Of a stretch of 11,911 bases of DNA, positions 7,792 to 11,911 are shown piece by piece. The stretch is taken from NCBI GenBank assembly GCA_900766575.1, contig CAAFVW010000039.1, positions 1-11,911 on the forward strand, given 5' to 3'. Source of the stretch: Lachnospiraceae bacterium (lineage in GTDB: Bacteria > Bacillota > Clostridia > Lachnospirales > Lachnospiraceae). Position 1 is the stretch's first letter. Every line of letters starts with the position of its first letter. A program made the translations under genes and the position numbers. The notes under the pieces are model-generated. The model did not search any database, was not told where the DNA came from, and saw nothing but the letters and a program-made list of their open reading frames with translations.

Positions 7792-8367
7792 ATGGCAAGA
7801 AAAGTTTTGGCAATCATTGATGTACAGGAGGAATTTGTATCCGGAGCATTGGGGAACAAAGAGTGTGAGGCAGCGGTGAAAAATATCGTTGCGGCAGTGG
7901 AAAGCGGAGAATATGACAAAGTGATCTTTACCAGAGACACGCATGGCGAAGATTATCTGAACACCCAGGAAGGAAAACGGCTACCGGTGGTACATGGACA
8001 GGAAGGATCGGAAGGATATGAGCTGAACAGTGTTATCTGGAAAGCGGTACAGGAACACTATGGGGCAGAAGACATCATCATTGTGAAGAAGCCCACCTTT
8101 GGAAGCCTGGATTTCGGTAAGGAATTAAGGAAAATCTGGGATGTGGCATCCGAAAACCTGACGCCTGCTCCGGGAGAATATCTTATGGAGGTGGATTTCA
8201 CCGGTTTCTGCACGGGTATCTGCGTTCTCAGCAATGTGGTCATAGCGAAGACGTTTGTGCCGGAGGCCAGAGTATGTGTGATCGAAAAAGCCTGTGCCTG
8301 TGTGACACCCGAGACACATAAGACTGCGATTGCTGCAATGGGTCCGATTCAGGTGGACATCATTTAG
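7792..8367 (+). CDS. pncA: Isochorismatase-fold cysteine hydrolase, probable nicotinamidase
   Basis: This 191-aa soluble enzyme of the isochorismatase/nicotinamidase superfamily would convert nicotinamide to nicotinate and ammonia. The catalytic triad is visible: D10 in AIIDVQEEF, K100 in IVKKPTFGS, and C144 in TGICVLSN. Likely metal ligands are D49 and H51 (TRDTH) plus H68 (VVHGQEGSEG). The usual HC dipeptide of nicotinamidases is HG here, and one of the two extra histidines seen in some homologues is replaced by N57. Nicotinamidase is favoured over other cysteine hydrolases mainly because the nicotinate phosphoribosyltransferase gene follows 43 bp downstream. The start is supported by aaaggagagg about 6 bases upstream. 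The exact substrate remains an inference, so the gene symbol is provisional. Confidence 0.82.
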   Translation: MARKVLAIIDVQEEFVSGALGNKECEAAVKNIVAAVESGEYDKVIFTRDTHGEDYLNTQEGKRLPVVHGQEGSEGYELNSVIWKAVQEHYGAEDIIIVKKPTFGSLDFGKELRKIWDVASENLTPAPGEYLMEVDFTGFCTGICVLSNVVIAKTFVPEARVCVIEKACACVTPETHKTAIAAMGPIQVDII

Positions 8368-8410
8368 AATAGTTACGAATTAAAATATATGAGAAGAGAG
8401 AGGGGCAATC

Positions 8411-9625
8411 ATGGTTTTACCACAGATCATTAACAGCTTATTAGAGAACGATATGTACAAATTCTCCATGGGACAATGCATTTATCATCAGTTCAGCGGT
8501 TATAAGACCACCTGGACCTTTAAATGCAGAAATACGGATGTATTTTTTACACCGGAGATGGTAGAGGAGATTAAGGCACAGATCAGGGCCTATTGCGGGC
8601 TCCGATTTACAGAGGGGGAACTTGGCTATCTGGAAAATGTAACATGGATCAAAGGCTCTTATGTGGATTTCCTTCGGTTATGGCAGCCCAGATATGAGGA
8701 TTTTGAAATCGGTACGGATGCAGCCTGCGGGCTTACGATTGAGACAAAAGGCTCCTGGCTGAATACGTCCATGTATGAGATTCCGACATTGGCTATTGTG
8801 AATGAAGTCTTTTTCCGGATGAACTATGATTATGAGAAGCTGTATGCTTCTTTCCGGGAGAGACTTAGCGCGAAAGTTGGAAAATTGACGGATGGAACGT
8901 ACCAACTGGGGAACTTCAGTGAATTTGGTCTTCGCCGTCGTCTGTCTGCGGAGGCGCAGGAACTGGCCGTGAAAGAGCTGGTAGCACATAACGCGGAATA
9001 TAAGGATTCCAGATGTGTCGGAACATCGAATGTCTATCTGGCAAAAAAATGGAATGTAACACCTGTGGGAACGATGGCTCATGAGTGGATCATGTGCACC
9101 GGACAGGGGAATCACAAACACAATCCGGCCTATTCCAACTGGTATGCACTGGATGCCTGGGTGAAAGAATACGGTGTGTTAAACGGAATTGCCCTGACCG
9201 ATACCATTACCACGGATTGTTTCCTGAAAGATTTCCAGCTGACCTATTCTACCCTGTTCTCCGGCGTGCGGCATGACAGCGGAGATCCTTTTGCCTGGGG
9301 AGAGAAGATGATCGCACATTATCAGTCCCTGGGAATCAATCCGAAGACCAAAACACTACTGTTCAGTGACAGTCTGGATTTTGAACGTGCCAATGAGCTG
9401 AGAAAAGCATTCAAGGACCGCGTCACCGTGGCTTTCGGTATCGGCACATATATTGCCAACGATACCTGTGAGGAGGCTTTGAATATCGTTATGAAGACGA
9501 CCGCCTGCAACGGCATGGATGTGGCCAAAATCTCCGATACGCCGGGAAAAGAAATGTGTAAAAATGAGGATTATGTGGATTATCTCACCAGATGTATCAA
9601 GTGGAGGATGGAGCACGACAGATAA
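8411..9625 (+). CDS. pncB: Nicotinate phosphoribosyltransferase
   Basis: This enzyme makes nicotinate mononucleotide from nicotinate and PRPP with ATP hydrolysis, the committed step of the Preiss-Handler NAD pathway. The 404-aa length matches E. coli PncB (about 400). Visible signatures are NSLLENDMYKFSMGQ near the N-terminus (8-22), EIPTLAIVNE (123-132), EFGLRRRLS (171-179), GTSNVYLA (204-211), GTMAHEW with the candidate phosphorylated histidine H224 (220-226), RHDSGDP (287-293), FSDSL (318-322) and FGIGT (342-346). GAGGGG lies about 7 bases before the ATG. It pairs with the nicotinamidase-like gene upstream, so the two would recycle nicotinamide or scavenge vitamin B3. I see no strong promoter between them. 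Confidence 0.96.
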   Translation: MVLPQIINSLLENDMYKFSMGQCIYHQFSGYKTTWTFKCRNTDVFFTPEMVEEIKAQIRAYCGLRFTEGELGYLENVTWIKGSYVDFLRLWQPRYEDFEIGTDAACGLTIETKGSWLNTSMYEIPTLAIVNEVFFRMNYDYEKLYASFRERLSAKVGKLTDGTYQLGNFSEFGLRRRLSAEAQELAVKELVAHNAEYKDSRCVGTSNVYLAKKWNVTPVGTMAHEWIMCTGQGNHKHNPAYSNWYALDAWVKEYGVLNGIALTDTITTDCFLKDFQLTYSTLFSGVRHDSGDPFAWGEKMIAHYQSLGINPKTKTLLFSDSLDFERANELRKAFKDRVTVAFGIGTYIANDTCEEALNIVMKTTACNGMDVAKISDTPGKEMCKNEDYVDYLTRCIKWRMEHDR

Positions 9626-9644
9626 AGGCAGACAGGAAAATGGG

Positions 9645-9673
9645 TTGACAAAAAGTGTATATGTATTTATAAT
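9645..9673 (+). promoter_or_regulatory. Perfect-consensus sigmaA promoter
   Basis: TTGACA at 9645-9650 and TATAAT at 9668-9673 are separated by exactly 17 bp, so both hexamers and the spacer equal the vegetative consensus. It starts 20 bp after the pncB stop and would initiate near 9680, driving the small membrane-protein gene at 9745 or 9769. With no mismatch, it should be strong unless repressed. Confidence 0.85.
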
Positions 9674-9681
9674 TTGATTAA

Positions 9682-9744
9682 ATGAGACTTAAAGTATCAA
9701 ATAAAGCCGAAGAAATCAGTCCTGAAAAAAATCAGTGTCACTGA
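9682..9744 (+). CDS. Possible leaderless 20-codon leader ORF
   Basis: An ATG at 9682 lies about 2 bases from the predicted transcription start of the consensus promoter. It opens a 20-codon frame (MRLKVSNKAEE...NQCH) that ends in TGA at 9742-9744. The next codon, GTG 9745, is in the same frame and could begin the downstream gene. This could be a leaderless mini-gene, a leader peptide coupled to the next ORF, or chance. There is no ribosome binding site. The peptide has no recognisable features. Confidence 0.2.
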   Translation: MRLKVSNKAEEISPEKNQCH

Positions 9745-9768
9745 GTGAAAGCGTGGGTACACCATTCT

Positions 9769-10110
9769 ATGAAAAACAGTAAGAGACGAATCGCAATATT
9801 TGTGCTTGCGATACTGCTGACGGTAAATGCAGAAAGTCTGCGGGCCGATGCAGCCGCAGCCCAGTCGGATTTTGTAGTCATAGTAGATGAACGTGCTGCT
9901 ACGACAGCTTCTGTGAAGCTGCAGAACGAACCGGCGGAATATGTACTGTCGGAATATGTGCCGACGGAGCCGGAGGCAGAGAGCATTGAATGGAGACCGT
10001 TCTACGGTGCATTTGGAGCGATCATTGCCGTCGGAGCGGGAACAATATGTATTTTGATCGCGAGAAGCAGAAAACGCGATCAGAAGGTAATAGGTAAAAG
10101 GGGTTTATGA
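9769..10110 (+). CDS. Small signal-anchored membrane protein of unknown function
   Basis: I do not recognise this protein. From the ATG at 9769 it has 113 aa; an in-frame GTG at 9745 would give 121. I prefer 9769 because it opens directly into a signal-peptide-like N-terminus: basic KNSKRR, then IAIFVLAILLTV, then an Ala-rich stretch with a plausible cleavage site near ADAAAAQ. A polar, acidic extracytoplasmic segment of about 50 residues follows (EYVLSEYVPTEPEAE). It leads into a C-terminal hydrophobic helix (about FYGAFGAIIAVGAGTICILI) and the basic tail ARSRKRDQK, consistent with a cytoplasmic stop-transfer end. Neither start has a good ribosome binding site. It has its own consensus promoter and its own terminator, so it is a monocistronic unit. 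A type I membrane topology is inferred. Confidence 0.6.
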   Translation: MKNSKRRIAIFVLAILLTVNAESLRADAAAAQSDFVVIVDERAATTASVKLQNEPAEYVLSEYVPTEPEAESIEWRPFYGAFGAIIAVGAGTICILIARSRKRDQKVIGKRGL

Positions 10111-10117
10111 GATAGAA

Positions 10118-10150
10118 CAAACCGCACATCTTTCACGGATGTGCGGTTTG
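10118..10150 (+). terminator. Perfect 13-bp hairpin after the small membrane-protein gene
   Basis: The arms caaaccgcacatc (10118-10130) and gatgtgcggtttg (10138-10150) pair perfectly over 13 bp with a 7-base loop, beginning 7 bp after the stop codon. The T-rich stretch downstream (gggatttttct) is offset by about 13 bases, so it is likely but not ideal as an intrinsic terminator. Confidence 0.75.
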
Positions 10151-10221
10151 CGATTTCATGGGATTTTTCTATGGAAGTTAACCGTAGGTTGCACAAAAAC
10201 AGGATATATGTGGTAATATGA

Positions 10222-10571
10222 TTTTTAAAGAATGCGTTTATTGATGAAGAAGGTTATCATACAATCAAGTCAGTAATTACGAAAGGCACAGGTGAGTTCA
10301 TGCAGGAAACATGGTTTTGCTTGGAGATATTCACGGAGATGTTTACCCTATCCGCAGATTCTATGAAAGAAATAAAGAAAAGCTGCTTCCGGAAGCGGAA
10401 CAGAATCTGGATTACAAACGCTGGGCGTTCGGCCACTATCATGCGGATCGGTTATATCCCCGGAATAACGGAAAACAGATGCTGATGCTGTTCAATGAGA
10501 AGATGGTGGATCTGGAAAAATTCATGAAGATGCAAGAGGGGGACGGATTGGAAAGCATTGTAGTGGGATGA
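10222..10571 (+). pseudogene. Collapsed metallophosphoesterase remnant
   Basis: The frame 10311-10571 encodes 86 aa that begin with the metallophosphoesterase motif LGDIHGD (4-10) and jump by residue 41 to the C-terminal GHYH motif (DYKRWAFGHYHADR, 34-47). The central part of the usual protein of roughly 200 aa or more, with the GDxxD and GNHE metal-binding motifs, is missing. The short frame therefore looks like the product of a large in-frame internal deletion and cannot form a dinuclear metal site. Just upstream, another frame is open without a start codon from 10222 and reads AFIDEEGYHTIKSVITKG before ATG 10300, suggesting a further, frameshifted remnant. The tail after FMK (72-86) may be unrelated readthrough. 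The 160 bases before the remnant hold only the preceding terminator and a poor TTGCAC-19-TAATAT pair (10189-10219). Confidence 0.6.
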
Positions 10572-10614
10572 TCGGAACGCTGCATAGAAAAATATATCCA
10601 AGGAAAACGGATAG

Positions 10615-10623
10615 TGATATACT
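10615..10623 (+). promoter_or_regulatory. Extended -10 promoter for the AEC transporter gene
   Basis: TG-A-TATACT at 10615-10623 is an extended -10 element. The expected -35 position (10595-10600, tatcca) is poor, as is tolerated with an extended -10. Transcription would start near 10630, leaving a leader of about 30 bases with GGAG at 10649-10652. Confidence 0.4.
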
Positions 10624-10660
10624 GATTTGTAGAAAAATGTAGAGAAACGGAGACATACCA

Positions 10661-11596
10661 ATGATTCAGATTTTAACAACCGTAATGCCTGTAATCGCCA
10701 TGCTTTTCGTCGGCTGGCTGTGCCGCATCAAGAAATGGATCTCCAGGGAAGGCGTGGATAATATTAAATTTCTGGTGACAAGACTGCTGTTGCCGATCGC
10801 AATTTTTAATGCGCTGTCCACAGCTGATTATAGTGTGAATACCTTGATTCAGGTAGGGATTATCTTTGTCATGTTGGTGGTATCCATGCTGGCGGGATAT
10901 GCTATGAAGCCTTTAAATCGCGGAGAATATCAGAAATACACGCCATTCATGGTGTCGGTATATGAAGGCGGGATGATCGCCTATCCGCTATTTATGAATC
11001 TGTGTGGCAATGAGAATCTGTCAAAAATTGCGATCATTGATATTGCCGGATTATTGTTTGGATTCAGTGTATACATGAATCTGTTGGAACAGGTGCAGGA
11101 CGGCAGGAAGAGTACGGTGAAGGATGTCTGCCGCAGTGCGGTGAAAAATCCGGCATTTATCGCTGCGGTTCTTGGCGTGATTTTCGGGCTTACCAATGTG
11201 ATCGGATTATTGAAAGCTTCTCCTGCGGGAGAGGTCTATTCAGCTGTGATCGATCTGGCAACTTCACCGTTAACTCCGATGATCCTGATCGTGGTCGGTT
11301 ATGATATCGCACCGGATAAGTCAATCTTGAAAGAGGCTTTGCGGACGATCGTGCTGCGCGCGGTATTGCAGTTTGTCATGGCGACAGCAGTCCTTTTTAC
11401 AATGAACGGGATCCTGGGCAGCGATACGATCCGGGATATTGCCGTGATCTGCTACATGTCAGCACCCGCGACATTCAGCATGCAGTCTTTCCTGAAGGAC
11501 GAGGACAGCAGCAGATATGCTTCGACGACCAACTCGTTATATTGCGTGGTGAGCATTGTGGTATATGTGGTACTGGCGAGTGTGAGATTATTATAA
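10661..11596 (+). CDS. AEC (auxin efflux carrier) family transporter
   Basis: This 311-aa integral membrane protein of the AEC/BART superfamily is of usual length for bacterial members. About ten hydrophobic segments are visible: near 4-20, 36-54, 62-82, 95-115, 121-141, 164-184, 197-215, 228-250, 257-277 and 290-310. They form the two inverted five-helix repeats of the fold. Family-like features are the LLLPIAIFNALS segment (42-53), YEGGMIAYPLF at 101-111, and YMSAPATFSMQSF (265-277) in the second repeat. GGAG at 10649-10652 lies 8 bases before the ATG. Bacterial AEC proteins export or take up organic acids such as malate, but the substrate cannot be called here. It stands alone, between the phosphoesterase remnant and a probable mobile element. 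Confidence 0.88.
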   Translation: MIQILTTVMPVIAMLFVGWLCRIKKWISREGVDNIKFLVTRLLLPIAIFNALSTADYSVNTLIQVGIIFVMLVVSMLAGYAMKPLNRGEYQKYTPFMVSVYEGGMIAYPLFMNLCGNENLSKIAIIDIAGLLFGFSVYMNLLEQVQDGRKSTVKDVCRSAVKNPAFIAAVLGVIFGLTNVIGLLKASPAGEVYSAVIDLATSPLTPMILIVVGYDIAPDKSILKEALRTIVLRAVLQFVMATAVLFTMNGILGSDTIRDIAVICYMSAPATFSMQSFLKDEDSSRYASTTNSLYCVVSIVVYVVLASVRLL

Positions 11597-11747
11597 AGTT
11601 TGGAAGGTGAAAATTATATGTAAAAAATGTATCTCGGCGAAAATACAATCAGATTATGAATTGACCGAGATAATTACATAATACCGATATGGATGATTTA
11701 GGCATAATGAGTATTACTTCAAAATAAATTGAGCTTTGCTTGAAACC
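11597..11747. other. AT-rich intergenic DNA after the AEC gene with one long-loop hairpin
   Basis: I see no gene here on either strand. TATCTCGG (11630-11637) pairs with CCGAGATA (11665-11672) around a 27-base loop. Alternatively, the outer bases atgta (11627-11631) can pair with tacat (11675-11679). No T-run follows, so it is a poor terminator. The transposon left end probably lies somewhere in or just after this stretch, but I cannot place the boundary. Confidence 0.4.
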
Positions 11748-11753
11748 TATAAT
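11748..11753 (+). promoter_or_regulatory. TATAAT -10 box in the putative IS left end
   Basis: TATAAT at 11748-11753 is a perfect -10 hexamer, but the matching -35 position (11725-11730, taaatt) is poor. In IS110-type elements, a full promoter can form across the circle junction, with the -35 supplied by the right end. A lone good -10 near the left end fits that pattern. In this AT-rich stretch it may also be chance. Confidence 0.35.
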
Positions 11754-11758
11754 TAGAT

Positions 11759-11855
11759 AATAGGAGCATTCCTGTTAAGTAACAAATAACCAGTTTGCAA
11801 AAAATGAGTGCCACCTATAGAATAATGATTGTTAACTGGCCGGTTGACAAATCAT
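11759..11855 (+). ncRNA. Candidate bridge RNA region of an IS110-type element
   Basis: Immediately after the TATAAT box, aatagga (11759-11765) pairs with tcctgtt (11770-11776) as a 7-bp stem with one wobble and a GCAT tetraloop. A second hairpin spans 11825-11855: atgatt/aatcat at the base, gttaac/gttgac above it with one wobble, and a single bulged A. About 48 AT-rich bases with potential unpaired loops lie between them. In IS110 elements a bridge RNA with a 5' stem-loop, a target-binding loop and a donor-binding loop occupies this position between the left end and the transposase. The assignment depends entirely on the truncated gene being an IS110 transposase. Confidence 0.3.
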
Positions 11856-11877
11856 CGTTCAAAGGAGACACCCACAA

Positions 11878-11911
11878 ATGAATTATAAGCAGAATGAAAA
11901 AATCAATCAAG
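11878..11911 (+). CDS. Start of a probable IS110-family transposase (cut by the window edge)
   Basis: The ATG at 11878 is preceded by AAAGGAG at 11861-11867 and opens a frame that runs off the window after 11 codons (MNYKQNEKINQ). From memory, this resembles the N-terminus of IS110 transposases common in Lachnospiraceae, which begin M-K/N-Y-x-Q-N-E-K-I and continue into a RuvC-like DEDD domain. The long hairpin-rich non-coding leader fits as well. Eleven residues are thin evidence, and no catalytic residue is visible, so the family call is tentative. The existence of a gene start is better supported. Confidence 0.45.
   Translation, partial: MNYKQNEKINQ

Noticed and set aside
8368..8410. TAGAAT near 8365-8370 as a separate pncB promoter
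   Set aside because: The -35 position 17 bp upstream does not resemble TTGACA. Co-transcription with the upstream gene explains the short gap.
9742..9744. TGA read as selenocysteine joining the mini-ORF to the membrane protein
   Set aside because: There is no recognisable SECIS-like hairpin immediately after the TGA, and the join would place a signal sequence in the interior of the protein.
10300..10485. A 61-codon frame starting at ATG 10300
   Set aside because: Its translation after the start looks random, while the overlapping frame at 10311 carries recognisable phosphoesterase motifs. The frame is treated as part of the remnant.
1..11911. CRISPR arrays, tRNA or rRNA genes, phage genes
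   Set aside because: I found no regularly spaced repeats, no tRNA-like cloverleaf and no rRNA or phage structural signatures on either strand by eye.

Overview
The window comes from a low-to-mid GC Bacillota genome, most likely a gut Lachnospiraceae (Roseburia/Coprococcus/Blautia-like). The evidence is the EtfB/EtfA pair of the butyryl-CoA dehydrogenase type, purine-rich ribosome binding sites, and the general look of the proteins. All confident genes lie on the + strand. The genus is an inference; no rRNA or other marker is present.

Layout. (1) 1-1943: etfB-etfA, probably the end of a bcd/butyrate-type operon that begins upstream, closed by a strong intrinsic terminator. (2) 1971-7738: a sigmaA-type promoter whose -10 box lies in one of two perfect 8-bp direct repeats that flank a 60-bp inverted-repeat element. 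After it comes a tightly packed run of five genes: a YbaK-type Cys-tRNA deacylase, mtnA (methionine salvage), a Cys-rich YkgJ-like protein, a chemoreceptor (MCP), and a Lon-like AAA+ ATPase with no protease domain. A hairpin follows. (3) 7792-9625: a nicotinamidase-like cysteine hydrolase and nicotinate phosphoribosyltransferase (pncB). Together these would turn nicotinamide into nicotinate mononucleotide for NAD salvage. (4) 9645-10150: a perfect-consensus TTGACA-17-TATAAT promoter, a possible leaderless 20-codon mini-ORF, a small secreted or membrane-anchored protein of unknown function, and a hairpin terminator. (5) 10151-10660: a decayed stretch with the collapsed remains of a metallophosphoesterase. 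(6) 10661-11596: an AEC-family transporter. (7) 11597-11911: AT-rich non-coding DNA that leads into the first 11 codons of a gene resembling an IS110-family transposase. The non-coding leader contains hairpins in the place where IS110 elements encode a bridge RNA.

The most interesting items are the MITE-like 60-bp element that duplicates a promoter -10 box, the possible IS110 left end with a candidate bridge RNA, the operonic pairing of a chemoreceptor with a protease-less Lon-like ATPase carrying an altered Walker B, and the consensus promoter driving a leader ORF that ends directly against a small membrane-protein gene. The core metabolic genes look ordinary.
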